Source: Clostridiales bacterium
GTDB lineage: Bacteria; Bacillota; Clostridia; Christensenellales; UBA3700
Assembly (NCBI GenBank): GCA_014799575.1
Contig: JAAVHS010000033.1
Coordinates: 1-35,633 of the forward strand
DNA: 35,633 bases
Direction: 5' to 3'
The position numbers and the translations under genes are program-made. Within the stretch, counting starts at the first letter, position 1. The number at the start of each line of letters is the position of its first letter. The notes under the pieces are model-generated. The model made no database searches. It was given only the letters and a program-made list of their open reading frames with translations, and was not told the origin of the DNA. Positions 27,393 to 35,633 of this stretch are shown here, piece after piece.

Positions 27393-29584
27393 TTGCAAAG
27401 GTTATCGTAGATATAAGCAACAGCGAGACTGACAAGATATTTGATTATGAAATTCCCTCAAATCTCAACGTGCAAAAAGGCAGTAGAGTTATCGTGCCTT
27501 TCGGTACGCAAAGGATAGAGGGTTTTTGTATTGATATTGCGCCCACGTCCGACGTCCCTACGCTCAAAAGCGTGGAAGGAGTGTTGGACGAATTCGTATG
27601 CATAAGCGAAGAGATGTTGGAACTTATGCGGTATATGAAAGACAGGTTTTACGTCAGATACGTTGACAGCTTGCGCCTCTTTATTCCCTCGAAACTTCGC
27701 GGCGGAAGAATAAAAGAACTGATAAGACTGTATCTTACGCTCAATCCTGCCTACACCGTCGAAGAGATTTTGGACGCAATACCTGCGAGGGCAAAGAGTC
27801 AAATCGCTTTGATTGAAAGGCTCAAAGAGGGCGGAGAGTATTTGAGCGTAATCACCAACGAGTATTCGGTGGCTGCCGTCAACGCGCTCGCGAGCAAAGG
27901 ACTGATAGTCAAGACGTCCGAGCAAGTTGGACGAAAGCCTATGAAATCCGTCATAGGCGAGGAAGCGCAAGTCAAACTTCGTCCTCAGCAACAAAGAGCG
28001 ATTGATACGATTTTTTCTTCAAAGCAGACGGCGGTACTTTTGCACGGCGTGACGGGCAGCGGAAAGACGCTCGTCTATATGAACGCTATCAAGAAAGTAT
28101 TGAGCGAGGGCAAAACCGCGATTATGCTGGTTCCCGAAATATCTTTGACCCCTCAAATGCTTAGGAATTTCAGAGGTTATTTCGGCGACAGCGTGGCAAT
28201 GCTGCACAGCGGACTAAGCGACGGCGAGAGGTTTGACGAATGGAAAAGACTTCTCAAAGGAGAGGCGAAAATAGTAGTCGGAGCGCGTTCGGCAATATTT
28301 GCGCCCGTCAAGAATTTGGGATTGATTATAGTCGATGAAGAGCACGATTCAAGTTACGTCAGCGAATCCAATCCCAGATACCGCACTATAGACGTAGCGC
28401 TATTCAGAGCGAATTACAACAACGCAAAAGTCGTGTTGGGAAGCGCAACGCCGTCAATCGAAAGTTATCTTTCGGCTAAGCGTAACGAGTACGCATTGGC
28501 GGTAATGGACGAGAGAATATCCGACAAGGGTATGCCCAATATCGAGATAATCAATATGTCGCACGAACTTCTTATGGGCAACGTAAGCATGTTTTCGGCG
28601 AAGTTAGAGGAAAGTATAAAAGCCACGATAGCCAAAGGCGAGCAGGTGATGATATTTCTCAACCGCCGCGGACACTCGTCTTTCGTCATGTGTCGCAAGT
28701 GCGGATACATAGCCAAGTGTACTGATTGCGACGTGTCGCTGACCTACCACTCGGTGGACAATATGCTCAAATGCCACTACTGCGGAAAGCGATTCAAGAT
28801 GCTCACTTGCTGTCCCGACTGCGGAAGCGTAAACATCAAGTACGGCAAACTCGGTACGCAAAGAGTAGTAGAGGAAATAGAGAAACTTGTACCCGACGTC
28901 AAAGTCTTGCGTATGGACAACGAGACGACAACGACAAAGTCGGCGTATCTAGACATACTCGGCGCGTTTGCGTCAAAGGAAGCGCAAGTGTTGGTCGGCA
29001 CGCAAATGATAGCCAAAGGACACGATTTCCCCGATGTGACGCTCGTGGGAATTTTGGACGCGGATATGAGCCTTTATCATCAAGACTACCGTTCCAACGA
29101 ACGCACCTTCCAACTCGTCACGCAGGTTGCGGGCAGAGCGGGAAGAAGCAACAAAGGCGGAAAGGTCATATTGCAGGCCTACGCGCCCAATCACTACGTG
29201 TATAGATTTGCCTCAAAGTACGATTATCAAGGCTTTTTCGAGAAGGAAAACAACGTGCGTTTGACGACGAATTTTCCGCCGTACACGACTATAATAAGAG
29301 TGCTTATGACTTCGGAAAACGAAGACAAGGTGATAGATTGCGCAAAGACGATATATAGACAACTCAGCGATTTTGCAAATCGCAATGCGAGCGAGTTTTT
29401 GTATATTCAGGCTATGCGCTCGCCACTTGGCAGAATACAAAACAAATACCGCTATCAAATCATAGCGAGAATAAAAAGAGAAAAGGAAAGAGAAATTATC
29501 GCCGAATTTTACGACGTGATTGAGAAAAACAAATTTAGACAAGTTTCCGTATTTGCAGAACTCAATCCGCAAAATATGGCGTAG
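27389..29584 (+). CDS. priA: Primosomal protein N' (PriA helicase)
   Basis: LLHGVTGSGKTLVYM, LVPEISLTPQM, IIVDEEHDSSY, CxxC zinc sites, LVTQVAGRAGRSNKGG. Confidence 0.97.
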   Translation: MIAKVIVDISNSETDKIFDYEIPSNLNVQKGSRVIVPFGTQRIEGFCIDIAPTSDVPTLKSVEGVLDEFVCISEEMLELMRYMKDRFYVRYVDSLRLFIPSKLRGGRIKELIRLYLTLNPAYTVEEILDAIPARAKSQIALIERLKEGGEYLSVITNEYSVAAVNALASKGLIVKTSEQVGRKPMKSVIGEEAQVKLRPQQQRAIDTIFSSKQTAVLLHGVTGSGKTLVYMNAIKKVLSEGKTAIMLVPEISLTPQMLRNFRGYFGDSVAMLHSGLSDGERFDEWKRLLKGEAKIVVGARSAIFAPVKNLGLIIVDEEHDSSYVSESNPRYRTIDVALFRANYNNAKVVLGSATPSIESYLSAKRNEYALAVMDERISDKGMPNIEIINMSHELLMGNVSMFSAKLEESIKATIAKGEQVMIFLNRRGHSSFVMCRKCGYIAKCTDCDVSLTYHSVDNMLKCHYCGKRFKMLTCCPDCGSVNIKYGKLGTQRVVEEIEKLVPDVKVLRMDNETTTTKSAYLDILGAFASKEAQVLVGTQMIAKGHDFPDVTLVGILDADMSLYHQDYRSNERTFQLVTQVAGRAGRSNKGGKVILQAYAPNHYVYRFASKYDYQGFFEKENNVRLTTNFPPYTTIIRVLMTSENEDKVIDCAKTIYRQLSDFANRNASEFLYIQAMRSPLGRIQNKYRYQIIARIKREKEREIIAEFYDVIEKNKFRQVSVFAELNPQNMA

Positions 29585-29594
29585 GGAGAAGAAA

Positions 29595-30041
29595 ATGGCT
29601 TTAAGAGATATAGTAATAGACCCGAATCCAACTTTGAGAAAGAAATGTCGAGAAGTCGAGGTTTTCGATGAAAAACTCGGACGGCTTTTGGACGATATGA
29701 GACAGACGATGCGACACGCCGATGGCGTGGGCCTTGCAGGTCCGCAAATTGGTATTTTGAGGAGAATAGCCGTTGTCGAAGTGGACGACTTCTATATAGA
29801 GTTTATCAATCCCGTCATTACTAAGACGAAGGGCGAGCAAGACGGACCAGAGGGTTGTCTAAGCATACCCGACAAGAGCGCCAACGTGATAAGACCGTAC
29901 AAAGTCACGGTAGATTATCAAGACAGGACGGGCAAAGAAATGACCGTCACGGCGGAAGGATTTATCGCAAGAGCATTTTGTCACGAGATAGACCATTTGG
30001 ACGGAATCTTGTATTACGACCGCGTCAAAGAGGGGAGATAA
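29595..30041 (+). CDS. def: Peptide deformylase
   Basis: GVGLAGPQIG, EGCLSIPD, FCHEIDHLDGILYYD. Confidence 0.97.
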   Translation: MALRDIVIDPNPTLRKKCREVEVFDEKLGRLLDDMRQTMRHADGVGLAGPQIGILRRIAVVEVDDFYIEFINPVITKTKGEQDGPEGCLSIPDKSANVIRPYKVTVDYQDRTGKEMTVTAEGFIARAFCHEIDHLDGILYYDRVKEGR

Positions 30042-30982
30042 TGAGGATATTGTTTTTAGGTACGCCCGATTTTGCAGTGCGCGCTCTTAGTAAAATACTC
30101 GAGCGCGGTTACGACGTTGTCGGCGTAGTCACTCAACCTGATAGAAAGCGCAATCGAGGCGAGGAGTCTTTTTGCCCCGTCAAGGCGTACGCAGTTGAGA
30201 AAGGTATCAAAATATATCAATATGAGAGTATTCGCAAAGAGGGCGTAGAGGATATAAAGAGCGTAAATCCCGATATCATGATTACCTGCGCCTTTGGACA
30301 AATCATCAGTCAGGAAATACTCGATATCCCAAAATACGGCGTGATAAATATCCATGCGTCGCTATTGCCTAAGTATAGAGGCAGCAGTCCTATTCAGTGG
30401 TGTCTCGTCAATGGAGAGAAGCAGACGGGAGTTACTATTATGCGTACCGCGCTTGCCGTGGACAGCGGAGATATTTTACTTCAAAAGACTATAGATATTT
30501 ATCCCGAAGAGAACGCGGGACAACTCTTTGACAGACTTGCGGTATTGGGCGGAGAAGCGATAGTCGAGGCTTTGGAACTCATAGCAAGCGATAAAGCAGT
30601 CTATACCGCGCAAGAGGAAAATCAAGCCACGCATTATCCTATGATAAGCAAAGAGGACGGCAGAATCGATTGGTCGCAGTCGGCAGAGAGTGTTTTCAAT
30701 AAAATGCGAGGTTTCACTCCGTGGCCGTCGGCGTTCACCTATCTTGACGGAAAGATGTTCAAGATTTCCAAATGCTTTGTTTGCGAGGATAAAGATATAG
30801 CGGACGTTATGCAGGGCTTTGCATACGGCGAGGTCTACGCGACTAAAAATTCCGCATACGTCAAGACGGGCAATGGAATTATAAGACTTGAAGACGTGCA
30901 AATCGAGGGCAAGAGGTCAATGAATATCGCGGCGTTTTTGACCGGCGGTAAATTGAAAAGCGGAGTTGTGTTGGGCGAATGA
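30041..30982 (+). CDS. fmt: Methionyl-tRNA formyltransferase
   Basis: MRILFLGTPDFAVRALSKI, NIHASLLPKYRGSSPIQW; start ATG at 30041 overlaps the def stop. Confidence 0.97.
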   Translation: MRILFLGTPDFAVRALSKILERGYDVVGVVTQPDRKRNRGEESFCPVKAYAVEKGIKIYQYESIRKEGVEDIKSVNPDIMITCAFGQIISQEILDIPKYGVINIHASLLPKYRGSSPIQWCLVNGEKQTGVTIMRTALAVDSGDILLQKTIDIYPEENAGQLFDRLAVLGGEAIVEALELIASDKAVYTAQEENQATHYPMISKEDGRIDWSQSAESVFNKMRGFTPWPSAFTYLDGKMFKISKCFVCEDKDIADVMQGFAYGEVYATKNSAYVKTGNGIIRLEDVQIEGKRSMNIAAFLTGGKLKSGVVLGE

Positions 30983-32214
30983 ACGATTTGATTTTGGCTT
31001 TCGAGGTATTACTGAGCATATACAAGGACGGAGCGTACAGCGCGATAGAACTCAATAGGAAAGTCGTCGGCGTAAGCAATCAAGCTATCGTCACGAGAAT
31101 GGTCTACGGCGTGTTGCAAAAGGACGTTCAACTAGAATACTACCTCGGCAAAATCACTTCAAAAAGACCGTCGAAGACGATTGCAATCTTGTTAAAACTT
31201 GGCTTGTATTGCATCCTATACATAGATTCGATGCCCAAATACGCGATTGTCAACAACGTCGTCAATATATGCGAAAAGTACGGAAAAAGACAACTCAAAG
31301 GATTTGTCAACGCCACGCTTAAAAACTTTGACGTCGACAAAATAGATTTGCCTAGCGACAAGGTCGAGCGACTTAGCGTGACGGCAAGCGCGCCGTTGTG
31401 GCTTGTCAAGAAATACGTCAAGCAGTACGGCTACGATACGAGCGAGAGTTTTCTCAGCGCGCCGACTTTCACAAAAGAGCACTTGCGAAACAACTCGAAG
31501 AAGTTGTCTTTGCAAGGACTCAAAGACAAGTTGGACAAGCAAAATATCGAGTATACTCAAAGCGAAGTCGGAGGTTTGTTCGTGGGTAACTGCGGTTTTG
31601 TCAAAGGACTTTGCGAGAGGGGCGAAGCGACTTTTCAGTCAATGACGTCAATGCTTGCCGTCAAGGCAATGGAAGTCAAGGACGGCGAGAAGATACTTGA
31701 TTTGTGTAGCGCTCCGGGCGGCAAAAGCATATTGATGAGCGAGTTGGCGAGCGTGGAGATTACCGCTTGCGATATTCACGAGCATAGGCTTGACCTTATT
31801 CGTGCGTACGCCAATAGAATGGGAGCGAGCAATATCAAGATATTGCTAAACGACGCTTGCGAGTACAACGAGAATTTTGTCGAGAGATTTGACAAGACGC
31901 TTTGCGACGTACCTTGCAGCGGACTTGGCGTAGTCGGCAAAAAGCCTGATATTTATCTAAATACTTCGCAGGAAAAGATAAACAGTCTTGCCGATACTCA
32001 ATACAAGATATTGACGAATGCAAGCAAGTACACGAAAAAGAGAATCGTCTATTCGACTTGCACGACGCTAAGAGAAGAAAATTACAACGTGGTCGGCAAG
32101 TTTGTCAAAGAAAATTCCGAGTGGCAAATAACTTCGAGTAATCAGTATTTGCCCAACGGCAAAGGACAAGACGGCTTTTTCATTGCGGTATTGGAGAGAA
32201 AGTATGGAAAGTAA
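30979..32214 (+). CDS. rsmB: 16S rRNA m5C967 methyltransferase
   Basis: N-terminal NusB-like region; ILDLCSAPGGKSILMSEL, CDVPCSGLGVVGKKPDI, IVYSTCTTLREEN. Confidence 0.95.
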   Translation: MNDLILAFEVLLSIYKDGAYSAIELNRKVVGVSNQAIVTRMVYGVLQKDVQLEYYLGKITSKRPSKTIAILLKLGLYCILYIDSMPKYAIVNNVVNICEKYGKRQLKGFVNATLKNFDVDKIDLPSDKVERLSVTASAPLWLVKKYVKQYGYDTSESFLSAPTFTKEHLRNNSKKLSLQGLKDKLDKQNIEYTQSEVGGLFVGNCGFVKGLCERGEATFQSMTSMLAVKAMEVKDGEKILDLCSAPGGKSILMSELASVEITACDIHEHRLDLIRAYANRMGASNIKILLNDACEYNENFVERFDKTLCDVPCSGLGVVGKKPDIYLNTSQEKINSLADTQYKILTNASKYTKKRIVYSTCTTLREENYNVVGKFVKENSEWQITSSNQYLPNGKGQDGFFIAVLERKYGK

Positions 32215-33256
32215 ATTGCTTGCGGATTATACTCTCGAAGAGTTGGAAAACTTGCTTGTCGAGATAAACGAGCCTAAGTTTCGCGCCAAGCAGCTTTTTG
32301 AGTGGCTAAACAAAGGCATTGGCTTTGACGGCATGAAGAATATCCCCAAGACCTTGCGCGATAGCCTTGTCAAAAGCGGTTACTATCCGCAAGGCGTTGA
32401 AATAGTCAAGGCGTTGAAGTCGGCGATTGACGGAACGAAGAAGTACCTCTATCGTTTGAGCGACGGCAATATCATTGAAGGCGTATTGATGAAATACAAG
32501 TACGGTAATACCTTGTGCGTATCCACGCAAGTGGGATGCAGAATGAATTGCGCCTTTTGCGCGTCGGGCTTAGAGGGATTGATTCGCAATTTGTCGGCGG
32601 GTGAAATTCTCGGACAAGTAGTCGCGGTAAATCGCGAGAATGCAGTCGACGATGAGCGAGGAGTGACGAATATCGTACTTATGGGCAGCGGCGAGCCGTT
32701 GGATAATTACGACAACGTATGCAAATTTTTGAGCATGGTAAGCGACGAAAGAGGCTTGAATATTTCCAGACGCAACGTGTCGCTGTCTACTTGCGGACTT
32801 TGCGAAAAGATTGTTAGGCTTGCCGACGACGGCTTTTCGCCGACTATGACTATATCTTTGCATGCGCCCAACGACGAGATGCGTAAAGAGATTATGCCTA
32901 TTGCAAAGAAGTATTCAATATCGGATATAATCAAGGCCGTCAAATATTACTTTGATAAGACGGGCAGGCGGATTATATTCGAATATTCTATGATTGCGGG
33001 CAAGAACGATAGCGAAGACTGCGCCAGACAACTTGCAAACGTCGTCAAAGGACTGTCTTGTCATATCAACCTTATTCCTCTTAACTACGTTAAGGAAAGA
33101 GGTTTGGATGGCAGTTCCAAGAAGAATATATACCGATTTATGGCGGAACTTGAAAAACGCGGCGTGAGCGTGACAGTGCGCAGAAGTATGGGAAGCGACA
33201 TTGAAGGCGCGTGCGGACAGTTAAGGCGAAAGGTGCTGAAAGATGAAAGTAATTGA
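32204..33256 (+). CDS. rlmN: 23S rRNA/tRNA m2A methyltransferase
   Basis: CVSTQVGCRMNCAFCASGLEGLIRNLSAGEILGQV, NIVLMGSGEPLDNYDN, LIPLNYV; start at 32204 overlapping rsmB. Confidence 0.96.
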   Translation: MESKLLADYTLEELENLLVEINEPKFRAKQLFEWLNKGIGFDGMKNIPKTLRDSLVKSGYYPQGVEIVKALKSAIDGTKKYLYRLSDGNIIEGVLMKYKYGNTLCVSTQVGCRMNCAFCASGLEGLIRNLSAGEILGQVVAVNRENAVDDERGVTNIVLMGSGEPLDNYDNVCKFLSMVSDERGLNISRRNVSLSTCGLCEKIVRLADDGFSPTMTISLHAPNDEMRKEIMPIAKKYSISDIIKAVKYYFDKTGRRIIFEYSMIAGKNDSEDCARQLANVVKGLSCHINLIPLNYVKERGLDGSSKKNIYRFMAELEKRGVSVTVRRSMGSDIEGACGQLRRKVLKDESN

Positions 33257-33749
33257 GATATTTGACGACGATTACTCAAAGGACAAGTCCTACGGCTATA
33301 ACAGAAACGCCGTCCGCGCTGTGATAATAAATGACGGCAAGTTGCTCGTTGAGTACGCCAAAACGCCGAAAATGCTGATGTTGGCAGGCGGCGGTATCGA
33401 AGGACAGGAAAGCAATGACGAGTGCATTATCCGCGAATGCAAGGAAGAATGCGGATTGGTTGTCAATCCTATCAAAGAGCTTTTCGCGATACGTGAATAT
33501 TTTCACGATATGATATTTTTCAGTACGTATACGCTGTGCGAAATTGTCGGTGAGGACGAGAAGTCGTATACTGAGAAAGAAAAATCATTGGGCATCGTAT
33601 GCGAGTGGCAAGACTTAGACGTCGTGCAAAAACAATTGCAAGAGTTGTTGTCGGAATATAAAGGCGGCGACGAGGAATTGTACGGCTGTCATTATCGCGA
33701 GTATCTTGCTATAAAAGAGATTGCGAATATATATAATGATATAAAATAA
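33243..33749 (+). CDS. NUDIX hydrolase
   Basis: Canonical Nudix box GGIEGQESNDECIIRECKEECGL (GX5EX7REUXEEXGU). Confidence 0.9.
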   Translation: MKVIEIFDDDYSKDKSYGYNRNAVRAVIINDGKLLVEYAKTPKMLMLAGGGIEGQESNDECIIRECKEECGLVVNPIKELFAIREYFHDMIFFSTYTLCEIVGEDEKSYTEKEKSLGIVCEWQDLDVVQKQLQELLSEYKGGDEELYGCHYREYLAIKEIANIYNDIK

Positions 33750-33761
33750 AGGAGCAGAATT

Positions 33762-34643
33762 ATCAAAGTCAAGAAGAGCGGACAAATTATCAAAGGAATT
33801 GGCGGCATTTATACCGTAGTGACGGATGACGGCGAGACGGTAAAATGCTTTCCTAGAGGTAAACTCAAAAATATCGGCGAACTGTTTATCGGCGATATTG
33901 TTGATATTGCCGTTGACAAGGAAGGTATTATCGAGGGCGTTCAGCCTCGAAAGCCCCAATTAGTCAGACCGTTCGTCAGCAATATGGACGGAATAGTAAT
34001 CTTGCTTGCGCCATTGCCAAAGCCTGATATGATGCTCGTGGACAAGTTGATTATAGGCGCGACTGAGAACGGTATTCATCCGATTATCTGCGTAAACAAA
34101 GCGGATATGCAAGGCGCGGAACAAATTGCAACCGACGTGGCGAATGACTATAAAGACATTGCCGACATTTTGGTAATATCCACGCAGACGGGACAAGGCA
34201 TTGATATTCTTATGGAAAAAATCAAGGGCAAGTACGTTTGTTTGGCAGGTCAATCGGCGGTCGGAAAATCTTCTCTTATCAATTTTATCGTAGGCGAAGA
34301 TAAGATGAAAATCGGCGAATTGAGCAAGAAGAGCGAAAAAGGCAAGAATACGACTCGCCATATTGAGATAATCACGCTTGACGACGGGACGAAGATTGCC
34401 GACACTTGCGGATTCAGTAAGTTGGAAATTCCGCTTTTTGACCCTGCGCGTCTGTCGACTTACTATACCGACTTTGACGAATATGCGCAGAATTGCAAAT
34501 TCAGATGTTGCAATCACTATAAAGAAAGCGATTGCGCAGTCAAACGAGCGGTAGAGCAAGGCAAGATTGCCGAAAGTAGATACGATAGGTATCTAAGGCT
34601 TTTTACCCACGTTGAAAAGCGTTGGAACAAACGATATGATTAA
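33762..34643 (+). CDS. rsgA: Ribosome small subunit-dependent GTPase RsgA, apparent non-canonical start (ATT 33759 or ATC 33762)
   Basis: GQIIKGIGGIYTVVTDDGETVKCFPRGKLK N-terminal OB fold lies upstream of the track GTG start; circularly permuted GTPase motifs (CVNKADM, LAGQSAVGKSSLINFIVG, DTCGFSKLE), Zn C/H motif CRCCNHYKESDCAVK. Confidence 0.9.
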   Translation: MKVKKSGQIIKGIGGIYTVVTDDGETVKCFPRGKLKNIGELFIGDIVDIAVDKEGIIEGVQPRKPQLVRPFVSNMDGIVILLAPLPKPDMMLVDKLIIGATENGIHPIICVNKADMQGAEQIATDVANDYKDIADILVISTQTGQGIDILMEKIKGKYVCLAGQSAVGKSSLINFIVGEDKMKIGELSKKSEKGKNTTRHIEIITLDDGTKIADTCGFSKLEIPLFDPARLSTYYTDFDEYAQNCKFRCCNHYKESDCAVKRAVEQGKIAESRYDRYLRLFTHVEKRWNKRYD

Positions 34644-34644
34644 A

Positions 34645-34659
34645 TTGAACAATGTTCAA
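34645..34659. promoter_or_regulatory. Palindrome TTGAACA-A-TGTTCAA between rsgA and rpe
   Basis: Perfect 7-bp inverted repeat; same core recurs at 35489-35502. Confidence 0.5.
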
Positions 34660-34681
34660 AAGAATAAAAGGAGCAAATAAA

Positions 34682-35326
34682 ATGAGTGTGAAGATATCTC
34701 CGTCAATATTGTCGGCGGATTTTGCAAAAATGGGAGAAGACGTATCAAAATTGGCAAGTTGGGGAGCCGATTGGGTGCATTGCGACGTTATGGACGGTGT
34801 ATTTTGTCCAAATATCACGTTTGGAATACCGATGATTAAGGCGATTCGCGGTTATACCGATCTACCGCTTGACGTCCATTTGATGATAGTCAAGCCTGAA
34901 AAGTACGTTGACAAGTTTTTGGACGCGGGCGCGGATATAATTACTTTCCATCCGGAAGTAAGCGAGTGCGTGGAGACGATTATAGACGACGTTCACAGAC
35001 GCGGAAAGTTGGTCGGGCTTGTCCTTAATCCCAATATTGAAGTAAAGAGTATAGAGAAATACCTCGATATGATTGATTTGGTCATGCTCATGGGAGTATA
35101 TCCGGGATTTTCCGCTCAAAAGTTTATAGATTTCACGATGGATAAGATATCCGAGTTAAAGGCTTTGATGGGCGATAGAAAGGTTATGATTGAATTCGAC
35201 GGGGGAGTAAGCGTTGATAACATCAAGGAAATGCAGGAAAGAGGTTTGGATATCGCGGTAAGCGGAAGTTACGTATTCGGCGCAAAAGATCCGTCCAAAG
35301 CAATTCAAACGCTAAAAAATGCCTGA
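34682..35326 (+). CDS. rpe: Ribulose-phosphate 3-epimerase
   Basis: KISPSILSADFAKMGEDV, WVHCDVMDGVFCPNITFG, LDVHLMIVKPEKYV, EFDGGVS; SD AAGGAGC. Confidence 0.97.
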   Translation: MSVKISPSILSADFAKMGEDVSKLASWGADWVHCDVMDGVFCPNITFGIPMIKAIRGYTDLPLDVHLMIVKPEKYVDKFLDAGADIITFHPEVSECVETIIDDVHRRGKLVGLVLNPNIEVKSIEKYLDMIDLVMLMGVYPGFSAQKFIDFTMDKISELKALMGDRKVMIEFDGGVSVDNIKEMQERGLDIAVSGSYVFGAKDPSKAIQTLKNA

Positions 35327-35395
35327 TTATTTACGACGGTAACCAATTTATTTTGGACGTCATATACTGAATTATCCAGAAGGAGGTATATGGCT

Positions 35396-35467
35396 ATGAA
35401 AATAATTTGTATCAATCCACCGAAATTTATCAAAATGATATTGAGGGTGTTCAGAAAGAGAGGATGA
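35396..35467 (+). CDS. spoVM: SpoVM-like sporulation peptide (not in ORF track; alternative in-frame ATG at 35390)
   Basis: SD AAGGAGGT then (MA)MKIICINPPKFIKMILRVFRKRG*; P9-K10-F11 and overall amphipathic pattern match B. subtilis SpoVM (MKFYTIKLPKFLGGIVRAMLGSFRKD); located between rpe and rpmB as in Bacillus. Confidence 0.85.
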   Translation: MKIICINPPKFIKMILRVFRKRG

Positions 35468-35493
35468 CTATACGTCATCCTCTCTTTCTGAAC
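35449..35493. repeat. Perfect 20-bp inverted repeat hairpin overlapping the spoVM 3' end
   Basis: GTTCAGAAAGAGAGGATGAC-TATAC-GTCATCCTCTCTTTCTGAAC. Confidence 0.9.
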
Positions 35494-35502
35494 ATTGTTC
35501 AA
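35489..35502. promoter_or_regulatory. Palindrome TGAACA-T-TGTTCA(A), second copy
   Basis: Reverse complement of the 34646-34658 core. Confidence 0.45.
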
Positions 35503-35551
35503 TAACCATGCAAATATCGCGTATAGGTCGATTAACGGTGTTTTTTTGCAT

Positions 35552-35579
35552 AAAAAAATCACTCCGCAGCGCAGAGTGA
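35552..35579 (-). terminator. Rho-independent terminator of rpmB
   Basis: Minus strand CACTCTGC-GCT-GCGGAGTG followed by ATTTTTTT. Confidence 0.85.
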
Positions 35580-35601
35580 AATTCTTTTTTATTTTGAGTG
35601 A

Positions 35602-35633
35602 TTAAGCGCGCTCTACTGCGCCGCTACGAAGAC
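35602..35633 (-). CDS. rpmB: 50S ribosomal protein L28, C-terminal fragment (truncated by the window)
   Basis: Minus strand ctt cgt agc ggc gca gta gag cgc gct taa = LRSGAVERA*, typical L28 C-terminus; conserved synteny next to spoVM. Confidence 0.75.
   Translation of the reverse strand, partial: LRSGAVERA

Noticed and set aside
28726-29205. 159-aa ORF in another frame within priA
   Set aside because: Arginine-rich shadow ORF inside conserved PriA sequence; no independent support.
34645-34659. LexA/SOS box upstream of rpe
   Set aside because: Half-sites GAAC/GTTC are separated by 3 nt rather than 4, and rpe is not an expected SOS gene; kept only as an unassigned palindrome.
35305-35562. 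85-aa minus-strand ORF at the 3' end of the window
   Set aside because: Overlaps the rpe end, spoVM and the long hairpin on the opposite strand; no SD or motif.
1-35633. tRNA/rRNA genes, CRISPR arrays, transposases or prophage genes
   Set aside because: Scanned for and not found; no cloverleaf, array periodicity or mobile-element coding signatures were recognisable.

Overview
The window looks like a Clostridia-type (monoderm, spore-forming lineage) chromosomal segment made mostly of compact housekeeping operons. Left to right: a low-complexity coiled-coil protein; a YetF (DUF421)/DUF4363 pair; a minus-strand folate cluster (dfrA, then folC-folE-folP-folBK) with a tetrahydrofolate (THF/folT) riboswitch between dfrA and folC that is absent from the ORF track; a SpoVB-like flippase; a LysM protein; a 1357-aa lipoprotein built from about five divergent modules; a ~750-bp non-coding stretch rich in inverted repeats; two half-size TauE/SafE permeases; a SpoIIID-like regulator; a TtcA-like PP-loop protein; COG2426 membrane protein; prmA-rsmE-mtaB-hit-rpsU; pcrA; ligA; and a long operon yicC-gmk-rpoZ-coaBC-priA-def-fmt-rsmB-rlmN-NUDIX-rsgA-rpe, followed by a 23-25 aa SpoVM-like peptide and the 3' end of a convergent rpmB. 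Three small genes missing from the ORF track were recovered by eye: rpsU, spoVM and partial rpmB. Main points for follow-up: the THF riboswitch and its promoter, which overlaps the dfrA stop codon; several genes whose -10 box lies 6-7 nt from the ATG with no SD (leaderless candidates dfrA, pcrA, ttcA-like); rsgA with no canonical start codon (ATT/ATC start likely); the modular lipoprotein; the structured intergenic region upstream of the TauE pair; a perfect 20-bp hairpin overlapping the spoVM 3' end; paired TGAACAATGTTCA palindromes flanking rpe-spoVM; and replacement of the usual prpC-prkC position by a NUDIX gene. All family calls are from reading motifs and synteny; no searches were run.
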